A DNA stretch of 53,211 nucleotides from Saccharopolyspora_D taberi (GTDB lineage: Bacteria; Actinomycetota; Actinomycetes; Mycobacteriales; Pseudonocardiaceae): NCBI RefSeq assembly GCF_039534165.1, contig NZ_BAAAUX010000034.1, positions 1-53,211 on the forward strand, given 5' to 3'. Positions 34,208-42,372 of this stretch are shown one piece after another. The stretch's first letter is position 1. Every line of letters begins with the position of its first letter. The notes beneath the pieces are model-generated. The model searched no databases. It was not told the DNA's origin and saw only the letters and a program-made list of their open reading frames with translations. The translations under genes and the position numbers were made by a program.

Positions 34208-35854
34208 GTGACCGGACGGTACGAAGAGCCCGACACGCAGCGAGACACGGGCGCCGCAGGTCCGGCCGACAGCGCGGCGATCGAGCACGCCACGCCCGAT
34301 TACGGGGACTCGGCGCAGCAGGACGCCTTTTCCGACCCGGCGGCGCAGGCGCGCCCGTCGCCGGGACATCCCACGCCGTCGTACGTGGATCCATCGCAGG
34401 CGGGGGAAGCACCGCGGCCGTACTACCCGAGCGGACCGTCCCCGCAGCCGGGTCCGGAGGCGCAGCAGTTCCCGCAGCAGTTCAGCGATCCTTCCGGGCC
34501 GCAGCAGGTCCAGCCGGCGGGACCGGTGTCGGGTCAGCAGTCCGGTCCGCATCCGGTGCAGGGCCAGCAATCGGGGCCTCATCCGGTGTCGGGTCAGCAG
34601 TCCGGCCCGCATTCGGTGCAGGGACAGCAATCCGGCCCTTATCCGGTGTCCGGCCAGCAGTCCGGGCCGTACCCGGCTCCCGGTCAGCAGTCGGGCCCGT
34701 ACCCGGTTTCGGGTCAGCAGTCCGGGCCGTACACGGTGCAAGGTCAGCAATCGGGGCCGTACACGGTGCAGGGTCAGCAATCCGGTCCGTACACGGTCCA
34801 GGGGCAGCCACAGGGGCCCTACCCGGCGCAGGGCCAGCAGTCCGGCCCCTACACCGTCCAGAATGGACAGCCCCCGTACCCGCAGCAGCCCGCGCCGAAC
34901 CAGCAGCAGCCGCAGCACCCCACCGACCTGTCGTCGGCCCAGCTGCTCCGCCAGTCCAAGCGGCCCCCGCAGTCCGGCTGGCGCAAGGCGCTCTACAACG
35001 TCAGCGGCCGGTCGATCAACCTCGGCGAGAGCACGGCCGACCTGCGCAGGCGGGAGCTGATCTCCCGGATCAACCAGCCGCTGCAGGGCTGCTACAAGAT
35101 CGCGATGCTCAGCCTCAAGGGCGGGGTCGGCAAGACGACGACCACCGCGACCCTGGGCTCGACGTTCTCCTCGCTGCGCGGTGACCGGGTGATCGCGGTC
35201 GACGCGAATCCCGACCGCGGCACGCTGAGCCAGAAGATCCCGCTGGAGACCACGGCGACGGTCCGGCACCTGCTGCGCGACTCCCAGCGCATCCGCAAGT
35301 ACAGCGACGTGCGCTCGTACACCTCGCAGGGTCCGAGCAGGCTGGAAATCCTTGCCAGCGAACAGGATCCGGCGGTCTCGGAGGCGTTCAGCGAGGAGGA
35401 CTACCGCCGCACCGTGACGCTGCTGGAGCACTTCTACAACATCGTGCTCACCGACTGCGGCACCGGCCTGATGCACTCGGCGATGAAGGGCGTCCTCGAC
35501 CTCGCGGACTCGCTGGTGATCGTCTCGTCCAGCTCGATCGACGGCGCCCGCAGCGCCTCGGCCACCCTGGACTGGCTCGACGCCCACGGGTACGGCGCGC
35601 TGGTCGCCCGCTCCGTCGCGGTGATCAACTCGGTGCGGCCGGGCTCGGGCAAGGTCGATGTGGACAAGCTGATCGCGCACTTCGGCTCGCGCTGCCGCGC
35701 GGTGTCGCGGATCCCGTTCGACCCGCACCTGGAGGAGGGCGCCGAGGTCGAGCTGGACCAGCTCGCGGCGCCGACCCGCTTGGCGCTGCTGGAGTTGGCC
35801 GCGGTCGTGGCCGATGACTTTCCGCACGCAGTCAGCCGCCAGCAACAGGGCTGA
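34208..35854 (+). CDS. MinD/ParA-like ATPase with Gln/Pro-rich repeat domain (Rv0530-like)
   Basis: A 548-residue protein in two parts. Residues 1-270 are disordered and Pro/Gln-rich, with eleven exact-length decapeptide repeats of the type GQQSGPYTVQ (residues 109-218). Residues 290-540 are a SIMIBI ATPase: deviant Walker A KGGVGKTT at 304-311, VIAVDANPDRG, and VLTDCGTGLMHSAMKG. This layout matches Rv0530 and EspI-type proteins that have a proline-rich arm and a MinD-like domain. Its partner and role are not known; association with the membrane or secretion is possible. It follows ccsB, as in M. tuberculosis. Confidence 0.88.
   Translation: MTGRYEEPDTQRDTGAAGPADSAAIEHATPDYGDSAQQDAFSDPAAQARPSPGHPTPSYVDPSQAGEAPRPYYPSGPSPQPGPEAQQFPQQFSDPSGPQQVQPAGPVSGQQSGPHPVQGQQSGPHPVSGQQSGPHSVQGQQSGPYPVSGQQSGPYPAPGQQSGPYPVSGQQSGPYTVQGQQSGPYTVQGQQSGPYTVQGQPQGPYPAQGQQSGPYTVQNGQPPYPQQPAPNQQQPQHPTDLSSAQLLRQSKRPPQSGWRKALYNVSGRSINLGESTADLRRRELISRINQPLQGCYKIAMLSLKGGVGKTTTTATLGSTFSSLRGDRVIAVDANPDRGTLSQKIPLETTATVRHLLRDSQRIRKYSDVRSYTSQGPSRLEILASEQDPAVSEAFSEEDYRRTVTLLEHFYNIVLTDCGTGLMHSAMKGVLDLADSLVIVSSSSIDGARSASATLDWLDAHGYGALVARSVAVINSVRPGSGKVDVDKLIAHFGSRCRAVSRIPFDPHLEEGAEVELDQLAAPTRLALLELAAVVADDFPHAVSRQQQG
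34532..34861 (+). repeat. Eleven 30-bp in-frame repeats in the MinD-like gene
   Basis: Contiguous 30-bp units encode GQQSGP[HY]xVx decapeptides. Synonymous codon differences between units (cagtccggt, caatcgggg, cagtccggg) show the array is not freshly expanded throughout, but adjacent GQQSGPYTVQ units are near identical. Confidence 0.9.
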
Positions 35855-35897
35855 TCTCTGCGGCCCCTGCATGGTCGTTTTGCTTGGCGGTGCGGGT

Positions 35898-35948
35898 GGC
35901 GGTGCCGGTTGCTTTGGTGGGCTAAGCGGCTTCGCCGCTTCAAGGACG
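35898..35948 (+). repeat. REP-like dispersed repeat, copy B
   Basis: The same unit as at 2830-2879: GGCGGTGCCGGTTGC, then TTTGGT, GGGCTAAGCGGC-TTC-GCCGCTT and CAAGGACG. The hairpin (35924-35940) reaches the stop codon of the convergent MocR gene. Confidence 0.75.
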
Positions 35949-37337
35949 GGTGGCTACGGACGTCAGAACCCGGGCCAGGGCTGTTACGGCGTCGTCGATC
36001 TGCTCGGTGGTCAGCGCGGCGTAGCCGATGACCAGGCCCGGGAACGTCGTCGCCGCGTGCGCGTAGCCGGACAGCGCCGGCGCGGACACGCCCTCGTCGG
36101 CGAGCATCCGCTGCACCTGCCGGTCGTCGGTCCCGGCGGGCAGCCGCAGCACCACGTGCAGCCCGGCGGCGATCCCCACCGGCTCGCAACCGTCCACTGT
36201 GGCCAGACCGGCGAGCAGCGCGTCCCGTCGCCGCCGGTACAGCGCCCGGGTGCGCCGCAGGTGCCGGTCGTAGCCGCCGCTGCGCAGCAGCTGGGCGAAC
36301 GCCGCCTGCGGCAGCGTGGCCGAGCCGAGGTCGTCGAGCCGCTTGCGCTCGACGACCTCCGGCAGCAGCGCGGGCGGTAGCACCAGCCAGCCCAGCCGCA
36401 GCGCGGGGGCGAGCACCTTGCTCACGCTGCCCTGGTAGATCACCCGCGCCGGGTCGAGCGCCTGCATCGCACCGAGCGCGGGCCGGTCGTAGCGGTGTTC
36501 GGCGTCGTAGTCGTCCTCGATAACCAGGCCGTCGTGCTCGCCCGCCCAGTCCAGCAGCCGGTGCCGCCGGTCCGGGTGCAGCACGACCCCGAGCGGGAAC
36601 TGGTGCGCCGCGGTGACCAGCACCGCCCGGCTGCCGGACGCGGCGAGCCGGTCGACGCGGATGCCGTGGTCGTCGACCGGCACCGGGACCGGGCGGAGGC
36701 CGTGCGAGGCGAGCAGTTCGGCCTGGCCCAGGTGGCTGGGGTCCTCGACGGCGACCGTGCGGTGCCCGCGCCGGTGCAGCTCCCTGGCGATCAGCGCCAG
36801 CCCCTCGGCCGCGCCGTTGGTGATCACCAGCGATTCCGGATCGACCTGCGCCGCCCGGACCCGGCCGAGGTAGCCGGCGAGCTCACCGCGCAGCGAGGTC
36901 AGCCCGGCCGGGTCCGGGTAGCCCAGCGCCTCGTGCGGGAGGTCTGCGAGCGCCGCGCGGTGCGCGGCCAGCCACTCGGCGCGCGGGAACGAGCTCAGCG
37001 ACGGCAGCCCCGGATGCAGGTCGACCCGGGTACGCCGGGGCGGCGGGGTGGTCTGCGCACGGCCGACGCGGTTGGCGACGCGGGTTCCGGAACCGCGCTC
37101 GGCGACCAGGTAGCCCTCGCCGACGAGCTGCGCGTACGCGGCCGAGACGGTGCCGCGCGCGAGGCCGAGCTGACCGGCGAGATCGCGGCTGGACGGCACC
37201 CGGCTGCCGGGCGCCAGCCTGCCGTCGCGGATCGCCCGGCGCAGCTCGTTCTCCACCGCCCTGCCGCGCTTGCCCCGCGTCGCGTCCGACACCGCGGGCA
37301 GCAGCAGCTCGTGCAGGGTGGACCACTCGTGAGCCAT
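35940..37337 (-). CDS. MocR/PdxR-type GntR-aminotransferase transcriptional regulator
   Basis: A 465-residue fusion of an N-terminal GntR winged HTH (LAPGSRVPSSRDLAGQLGLA, RGTVSAAYAQLVGEGYLVAE) and a fold type I PLP domain. VIEDDYDAEHRYDR and VIYQGSVSKVLAPALRLGW, with the PLP lysine, are intact. Such proteins sense PLP or amine ligands and often control a divergent transporter or PLP-synthesis genes. Start at ATG 37337, eight bases after a TAGGCT box; an open frame to 37544 would extend over the divergent gene. Divergent EamA exporter suggests it is the target. Confidence 0.88.
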   Translation of the reverse strand: MAHEWSTLHELLLPAVSDATRGKRGRAVENELRRAIRDGRLAPGSRVPSSRDLAGQLGLARGTVSAAYAQLVGEGYLVAERGSGTRVANRVGRAQTTPPPRRTRVDLHPGLPSLSSFPRAEWLAAHRAALADLPHEALGYPDPAGLTSLRGELAGYLGRVRAAQVDPESLVITNGAAEGLALIARELHRRGHRTVAVEDPSHLGQAELLASHGLRPVPVPVDDHGIRVDRLAASGSRAVLVTAAHQFPLGVVLHPDRRHRLLDWAGEHDGLVIEDDYDAEHRYDRPALGAMQALDPARVIYQGSVSKVLAPALRLGWLVLPPALLPEVVERKRLDDLGSATLPQAAFAQLLRSGGYDRHLRRTRALYRRRRDALLAGLATVDGCEPVGIAAGLHVVLRLPAGTDDRQVQRMLADEGVSAPALSGYAHAATTFPGLVIGYAALTTEQIDDAVTALARVLTSVATRP

Positions 37338-37345
37338 CGCACCCC

Positions 37346-37351
37346 AGCCTA
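37346..37351 (-). promoter_or_regulatory. -10 box for the MocR-type gene
   Basis: TAGGCT on the minus strand, eight bases before the ATG. The operator-like inverted repeat begins immediately upstream. Confidence 0.45.
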
Positions 37352-37389
37352 CGTCCGGTCCGCCGCAACGGGATTCGGCGTACCGGACG
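37352..37389. promoter_or_regulatory. Candidate MocR operator
   Basis: CGTCCGGTCCGCCG (37352-37365) and CGGCGTACCGGACG (37376-37389) form a 14-bp inverted repeat with one mismatch and a 10-bp spacer. It sits between the divergent MocR and EamA genes and covers the MocR -35 region, as expected for an autoregulatory operator. Confidence 0.65.
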
Positions 37390-37395
37390 GCGGAA

Positions 37396-38319
37396 GTGGA
37401 CCAGAACTCAGGCCGTCGAATGGCGCTTAACCCTGGTCCGGTCGCGATCGACGATGGCCGCGTGCTCATCACTCGGACGGAACGCGGCGCCATCGCGGCA
37501 GCCGCCCTGGGGGCGATCGCGGTAGGCGGATCGGTACCGGTCAACGGCCTGCTGCGGGACTATCCGATGTGGACGGCCCAGGGCCTCCGCTACGCCCTGG
37601 CCGGCCTCCTGCTGCTCGGCTGGGCCCGCTGCCGCGGGAAGCGGCTGCCACCGCCCCGGCCGCGCGACCTGCCCGCGCTCGCGGTGCTCGCCCTCGCGGG
37701 AATGCTGGGCTTCGCCCTCCTCCAGATCCACGCGCAGCGCCACGCCGATCCCGGCTTCGTCGCCGCCGTGATCGGCGCCAGCCCGCTGCTGCTCGGGCTC
37801 GCCGCTCCGCTGCTCGACCGGCGCCGCCCCCGGCCCGCCGTCCTGCTGGGCGCGGTCCTGGTCCTGGCCGGGATCGCGGTGCTCTCCGGCGGCGGCGCCT
37901 GGCACGGCCCGGGGCTCGTGCTCTCGGTGCTGACGCTGCTGTGCGAGACGTCGTTCACGCTGTTCGCGGTCGGCGTGGTCGCGCGGCTCGGCGGGCTGGC
38001 CGCGTCCACCTGGGCCTGCCTGCTCGCGGGTGGCATCGGCCTCGCCGCAGGTACCGCGGTCGACGGCTGGCGGATGCCAGGACCGGCCGAACTCCTCGCG
38101 CTGCTGGTGATGGCGGTCGTGGTGACAGCGGTAGCGTTCTGCCTCTGGTATCACGGCCTGTCAGTGCTGGGCGCCGACCGCGTCGGGGTGCTGATCGGGC
38201 TGATGCCGGTGTCCGGGTTCGCGGTCTCGCTGCTGCTCGGCGCGCAGCGGCCGACCGCGGCTTCGGTGCTCGGGACCGCTGTCGTCGCCGCCGGTTGCGC
38301 GCTCGGACTCCGGCGCTGA
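37396..38319 (+). CDS. EamA/DMT family transporter
   Basis: A membrane protein of about 307 residues with ten predicted helices in two EamA repeats: LGAIAVGGSVPVNGLL and WTAQGLRYALAGLLLLGW in the first half, VGVLIGLMPVSGFAVSLLLG in the last. Members export metabolites such as amino acids or cofactors. The start is uncertain: GTG 37462 (VLITRTERGA) gives a more typical N-terminus than GTG 37396. Regulation by the divergent MocR protein is likely. Confidence 0.85.
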   Translation: MDQNSGRRMALNPGPVAIDDGRVLITRTERGAIAAAALGAIAVGGSVPVNGLLRDYPMWTAQGLRYALAGLLLLGWARCRGKRLPPPRPRDLPALAVLALAGMLGFALLQIHAQRHADPGFVAAVIGASPLLLGLAAPLLDRRRPRPAVLLGAVLVLAGIAVLSGGGAWHGPGLVLSVLTLLCETSFTLFAVGVVARLGGLAASTWACLLAGGIGLAAGTAVDGWRMPGPAELLALLVMAVVVTAVAFCLWYHGLSVLGADRVGVLIGLMPVSGFAVSLLLGAQRPTAASVLGTAVVAAGCALGLRR

Positions 38320-38320
38320 C

Positions 38321-38494
38321 TCAGCCCTCGTCGCCCTGCTTGCGCTGCTGCTCGCCGAGCCGCCGCAGGAACTCGGGGTCGTCGTCGGGCGCGACCTGCG
38401 GCTTCTCGCGCGTCGCCGTGGTGTCCGGCCCGAACGCCTTCCACAGCAGCACCGCGACGGTCAGCGCACCGATCGCAGCCAGCACGTAGATCAT
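38321..38494 (-). CDS. Small single-pass membrane protein
   Basis: A 57-residue protein with one N-terminal helix (MIYVLAAIGALTVAVLLWKA) and a charged tail ending in an Arg/Gln-rich segment (EFLRRLGEQQRKQGDEG). GGAGG at 38503-38507 is eight bases before ATG 38494; an alternative GTG 38503 abuts it. Convergent with the EamA gene, with only one base between the stops. Function unknown. Confidence 0.65.
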   Translation of the reverse strand: MIYVLAAIGALTVAVLLWKAFGPDTTATREKPQVAPDDDPEFLRRLGEQQRKQGDEG

Positions 38495-38556
38495 CTTGGC
38501 CACCTCCGCTCTCCACCGTCGAGGTTAGCCAAAATCGGGCATCCGGGGCAGCGGGG

Positions 38557-38781
38557 TCAGGCGCTGCGGCTGACGTCGTTGGTCAGCTCGGCGAGCAGCG
38601 CGCGGACCTCCGACTCCCGGAAGCGGCGGTGCCCGCCCGGGGTGCGGATGGAGCCGATGCGGCCCGCGGTCGCCCAGCGGGTCACGGTCTTCGGGTCGAC
38701 GCGGAACAGCGAGGCGACCTCACCGGGGGTCAGCAGCTGCTCCTGGCCGGGCTGGCGGGTCGGCTGGGGCGTCGCGGTCAC
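38557..38781 (-). CDS. bldC: BldC-type developmental regulator (MerR-like HTH)
   Basis: A 74-residue DNA-binding protein, nearly the whole of which is BldC: LLTPGEVASLFRVDPKTVTR (helix-turn-helix), then WATAGRIGSIRTPGGHRRFR (wing). In Streptomyces BldC is a small head-to-tail binding regulator that delays the onset of development. GGAGG lies five bases before GTG 38781, so I reject the longer frame to 38859. The flanking small gene on the same strand may share its transcript. Confidence 0.93.
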   Translation of the reverse strand: MTATPQPTRQPGQEQLLTPGEVASLFRVDPKTVTRWATAGRIGSIRTPGGHRRFRESEVRALLAELTNDVSRSA

Positions 38782-38940
38782 AGGGGCCTCCACGTTGTGA
38801 GGACGGTTTCGGGCATTCCGGTCGCATCCTGGCACCAGGGAGGTCAGGTACTCGAACATTTGGCTTTAGGTAAAGGGAAGGTAAGGGACGAAACCGGCGC
38901 GGCCCCGGCGACCGCGCCGAAGATCGGGCGGGCGGTGCTC

Positions 38941-38946
38941 TACGCT
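38941..38946 (+). promoter_or_regulatory. -10 box of leaderless promoter for the DUF4229 gene
   Basis: TACGCT, then six bases, then GTG 38953. No SD. Confidence 0.5.
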
Positions 38947-38952
38947 GTTGAC

Positions 38953-39255
38953 GTGCTGGAACAGCAAGAGGACCAGGTGACCGCGGGCTCCACCCTGGCC
39001 AGGGACGTGGCCCTGTACACGGTGGCCAGGCTCGCCATGCTGGTCGCGGCCACCGGGGCGTTGATGCTGTTCGGCGTCCCGTTGCTGGTCGCGGCGGCGG
39101 TCGCGGTGGTGCTGGTGATGCCGCTGTCGATGCTGGTGTTCGGGACGCTGCGCCGCCGGGTAGCGGTCGGGATGGCCGAGCGCGCCGCCGAGCGGCGGGC
39201 CCGCCGCGAGGAGCTGCGCGCGCAGCTGCGCGGCGACCGCGAGGACGAGCAGTGA
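38953..39255 (+). CDS. DUF4229 membrane protein
   Basis: A 100-residue protein. After a short polar start comes LARDVALYTVARLAMLVAAT, typical of DUF4229, with two membrane helices and an Arg/Glu-rich coiled tail (RAAERRARREELRAQLRG). The family is common in actinobacteria with unknown role. GTG 38953 is at leaderless distance from TACGCT. Its stop overlaps the GTG of the cysteine desulfhydrase gene. Confidence 0.8.
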   Translation: MLEQQEDQVTAGSTLARDVALYTVARLAMLVAATGALMLFGVPLLVAAAVAVVLVMPLSMLVFGTLRRRVAVGMAERAAERRARREELRAQLRGDREDEQ

Positions 39256-40352
39256 CCGGTAGCAGCGTGGACCGCTCGTCGGAGCGGACCCGGCGCTGGA
39301 CCAACGAAGCCATCCGGATCATCGAGGCCGACGCCAACCGCAGCGCCGACACCCACCTCCTCCGGTACCCGCTGCCGCCGGAGTGGGGCGTCGACCTCTA
39401 CCTCAAGGACGAGTCAACACATCCGACCGGTTCGCTCAAGCACCGGCTGGCCCGATCGCTGTTCCTCTACGCCATCTGCAACGGCTGGGTGACCGAGAAC
39501 ACGCCCGTGATCGAGGCGTCGTCCGGTTCGACGGCGGTTTCCGAGGCGTACTTCGCCCGGTTGCTGGGGCTGCCGTTCATCGCGGTCATGCCGAAGTCGA
39601 CCAGCCGGGAGAAGGTCGCGCTGATCGAGCGGCAGGGCGGTCGCTGCCACTTCGTGGACGTGCCGGGCGCGATCTACGACGAGTCCCGCAGGCTCGCCGC
39701 CGAGCTCGACGGCCACTTCATGGACCAGTTCACCCACGCCGAGCGCGCGACCGACTGGCGCGGCAACAACAACATCGCCGAGTCGATCTTCGAGCAGATG
39801 GGGATGGAACCGCACCCGGAACCGGCCTGGATCGTCGTCGGGGCGGGCACCGGCGGCACCAGCGCGACGATCGGCCGCTACGTCCGCTACCGCAGGCAGC
39901 AGACCAGGCTGGCGGTCGTCGACCCGACGCACTCGGTGTTCTTCGACGCGTGGTGCGACGGTGACGCGGCCCGCACCGGCGAGCGCGGTTCGCTGATCGA
40001 GGGCATCGGCAGGCCGCGGGTGGAGCCGTCGTTCATCGGCCAGGCCATCGACCGGATGATCAAGGTGCCGGACTCGGCGTCGGTCGCCACCGTCCGCTTC
40101 GCCGAGCGGGTGCTGGGCCACCGCGTCGGAGGCTCCACCGGGACCAACCTGTGGGGCGTGTTCGGGCTGGTGGCGCAGATGCGCCGCCGGGGCGAGCGCG
40201 GCAGCATCGTCACGCTGCTCTGCGACGGCGGCGAGCGCTACGCCAACACCTACTACGACGACGCCTGGGTCGCCGAGCACGGTCTGGAGCTGGACGAACC
40301 GCACCGGATCCTGGACCGCTTCCACGCCACCGGCGAGTTCCCGGCAGACTGA
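39252..40352 (+). CDS. cds1: PLP-dependent cysteine desulfhydrase Cds1-like
   Basis: A 366-residue fold type II PLP enzyme of the cysteine-synthase family. The PLP lysine is in HPTGSLKHRLARSLF, the substrate loop is EASSGSTAVSEAYFAR, and the phosphate loop is VGAGTGGTSATIG. The overall length and the ending resemble the actinobacterial Cds1 (Rv3684), which produces H2S, pyruvate and ammonia from cysteine. H2S affects respiration and redox balance, which fits this neighbourhood. GTG start overlaps the DUF4229 stop. Confidence 0.82.
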   Translation: MTGSSVDRSSERTRRWTNEAIRIIEADANRSADTHLLRYPLPPEWGVDLYLKDESTHPTGSLKHRLARSLFLYAICNGWVTENTPVIEASSGSTAVSEAYFARLLGLPFIAVMPKSTSREKVALIERQGGRCHFVDVPGAIYDESRRLAAELDGHFMDQFTHAERATDWRGNNNIAESIFEQMGMEPHPEPAWIVVGAGTGGTSATIGRYVRYRRQQTRLAVVDPTHSVFFDAWCDGDAARTGERGSLIEGIGRPRVEPSFIGQAIDRMIKVPDSASVATVRFAERVLGHRVGGSTGTNLWGVFGLVAQMRRRGERGSIVTLLCDGGERYANTYYDDAWVAEHGLELDEPHRILDRFHATGEFPAD

Positions 40353-40378
40353 CCGGGTAGTCGTCGGCTGGAGGATCG

Positions 40379-40945
40379 ATGCGGTGTCGTGCGGTTGCCC
40401 CGCTGGGACTCGGACTGGCCCTGCTGCTGGCGGGATGCGTTCCCGGCGGCCAGGAACCCGCCCCGCCGACCGAGCCGCCCTCACCGACGACGGCCACCAC
40501 GAGCGAGTCCTCGGTGACCCCGTCGATCACCCGTGACCTGCCGCCGGAGCAGCGCAGGCGGTTGGCGGAGGTGCCGACCGACCGGCTGTGCGAGCTGGTG
40601 AGCCCGGACGAGCTGGCGCAGCTGGCCTTTCCGGTGGAACCCGGCAGGCCCCGGGAGGTCGGCTTCGACCCGCCCGCCCGCGGCTGCGCCTACGACGCCC
40701 GCCCCGGCGACCGCTCGGTGCTGGTCGGCGTCCAGCCCGAGGGCTACGCCGATCTCGGCACCACCGAGGTGAGCCTCGGATCGGTGCCGGGCAGCCAGAC
40801 CCTGCACGCCAACGACTGCACGGTGTTCGCCGGAGTTCCCGGCGCGACCCTGCAGATCGCGGTCCGCGCCGGGGAGTCCGACTCGGACCAGTGCGAGACC
40901 GCGCAGGCGGTCGCACAGTACGTCCTCGGTGGACTCGCGCGCTGA
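40379..40945 (+). CDS. DUF3558-like lipoprotein
   Basis: A 188-residue secreted lipoprotein. Signal peptide with lipobox LLAGCVPGG (Cys20), then a Pro/Thr/Ser-rich linker, then a DUF3558-like domain with paired cysteines (DRLCELVSPDELAQLAF, ARGCAYDA, NDCTVFAG, DQCETAQAV). GGAGG lies upstream of the ATG. It is the first gene of a co-directional group with WXG-type proteins. Similar lipoproteins commonly accompany type VII secretion substrates in actinomycetes. Exact role unknown. Confidence 0.8.
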   Translation: MRCRAVAPLGLGLALLLAGCVPGGQEPAPPTEPPSPTTATTSESSVTPSITRDLPPEQRRRLAEVPTDRLCELVSPDELAQLAFPVEPGRPREVGFDPPARGCAYDARPGDRSVLVGVQPEGYADLGTTEVSLGSVPGSQTLHANDCTVFAGVPGATLQIAVRAGESDSDQCETAQAVAQYVLGGLAR

Positions 40946-41099
40946 CGTTTCTGGGCATTCCGGTCGTTTTACCGGCGAACCATCACAGGTTGGCCACGGT
41001 GACCGCATTCGGCGGAACCGCTGGTACGCCTCCTGCTGTCATACGGTCGGCGGAACCGACTGGGGGCCGTCATGCACAGCGACGCGGTCGGGAGGCGCG

Positions 41100-41429
41100 A
41101 TGGCCGGGAACCTCAAGGCCATTCCCGAGGAGTTGAAGGGTTTCGAAGGGCTCCTCGAACGGAATGCCAACTACTTCAAGAAAATCGATGAATGGGCGGA
41201 GAGCACCGCGTCCAACACGAGCGGTTTCACCGGCCTGATGATGGCGTTGATCCCCGCCGTCGAAGCGGTCACCGCGCTGTACGGGGAAACGCTGGACTTC
41301 GCGCACTCGGCGCTGATGAAGGTGAAGGACGAACTCGGCAACGTCTCGGCCGAGTACGAGGAGCGCGAGAAGAAGACGATCGAGATGCTCAAGAAGATCG
41401 AAGCCGACCTCGACAAGATGAAGATCTGA
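41100..41429 (+). CDS. EspC/EsxA-like small helical protein (type VII secretion substrate candidate)
   Basis: A 109-residue, all-helical acidic protein. It has a DEWAEST bend near residue 30 and ends with a long coiled helix. NVSAEYEEREKKT contains a YxxxE element (YEERE) like the YxxxD/E export signal of type VII secretion. GGGAGG is five bases upstream of ATG 41100. The next gene starts on its stop (TGATG). EspC-family membership is a judgement by pattern only. Confidence 0.7.
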   Translation: MAGNLKAIPEELKGFEGLLERNANYFKKIDEWAESTASNTSGFTGLMMALIPAVEAVTALYGETLDFAHSALMKVKDELGNVSAEYEEREKKTIEMLKKIEADLDKMKI

Positions 41430-42352
41430 TGGGCGCGTTCGCGGACGAAGAGGACCCGCTGAGCAAGCTCGAAGCGGATCCCACGAAGAGCAACGCCGAA
41501 TCCCTCCAGGCGGCGGTGGAAGAGGCCGGCTGGCAGGTCCAGGCGGTCAACTGGGTGTACGAGAAGGTCACCGGCGAGAACCTGATCGAGGCGCTGATCG
41601 CGCCGATCGTCGGCGACTTCTCCAAGATCGAGACCAACGCGGAGGCGTGGAACCAGGTCGGCGAGTCGCTGTCGTCGGTCCGGAAGAACCTCAACGCGGG
41701 CGTCAGCGAACTCCGGGAGAGCTGGGACGGCGAGGGCGCGATGGCCTTCGAGACCCTGCTCGTGGGCACCTGGACGGTCGCGCTGGAAGGCGACGCGCTG
41801 CTGGCCGGGCTGGTCGGCCAGGGCTTCCAGAAGGCCGCCGACATGTCGCGGCGGATGACCGACAAGGCGCTGGAGCTGATCAAGAAGCTGGTCGACCGGC
41901 TGATCGAGACCGCGGCCACCGGCTGGATCCCGGTCGCGGGCTGGGCGAACGCGGTCCGGCAGGTCGAGCGGTGCATCGACATCGTGACCACCGTGTACGA
42001 GATCTACACGGCGCTGGAGGAGATGTACAACTCCGTGGTCGCGCTCGTCGAAAGCGTGCAGAGCGCGGGCACCAACCTGTCGAAGATCCAGGACGTGCGC
42101 AGCCTCGGCGACGCGGTCAACCTCGGCATGGAGCTCAAGGACAACGCCATCGAGGTCCGCGACAGCGCCACCGGCGTCCGGGACGCGGCGAACAACACCA
42201 GGACGGCTTTCTCCAACGCGTCCAACGCGTCCAACGCGTCCGGCGGTTCCGGTGGTGGTGCCGGCGGCGGTTCCGGCGGCAGCGGCTCGGGCGGGGCGTC
42301 GTCGGGCAGCGGCTCGTCCGGGTACCAGACGCTGGCTTCGGGCACCCTCTGA
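41429..42352 (+). CDS. WXG-domain protein with low-complexity tail
   Basis: A 307-residue protein. Residues 65-125 form a WXG100-like hairpin: ESWDGEGAMAFE has Trp99-Asp-Gly101. A hydrophobic central segment follows (TGWIPVAGWANAVRQVERCI). The tail is Ser/Gly-rich, after a triple NAS repeat from three 9-bp DNA repeats (near 42217-42240). It may be a secreted effector or structural protein paired with the preceding small protein, as in EsxA/B or EspC-type pairs. No known toxin domain is visible. Confidence 0.75.
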   Translation: MGAFADEEDPLSKLEADPTKSNAESLQAAVEEAGWQVQAVNWVYEKVTGENLIEALIAPIVGDFSKIETNAEAWNQVGESLSSVRKNLNAGVSELRESWDGEGAMAFETLLVGTWTVALEGDALLAGLVGQGFQKAADMSRRMTDKALELIKKLVDRLIETAATGWIPVAGWANAVRQVERCIDIVTTVYEIYTALEEMYNSVVALVESVQSAGTNLSKIQDVRSLGDAVNLGMELKDNAIEVRDSATGVRDAANNTRTAFSNASNASNASGGSGGGAGGGSGGSGSGGASSGSGSSGYQTLASGTL

Positions 42353-42372
42353 ATCCCCGGGAAGGAAACGAC

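Noticed and set aside
38782..38859. Longer BldC from 38859
   Set aside because: BldC proteins are about 70 residues and GGAGG sits five bases before GTG 38781.
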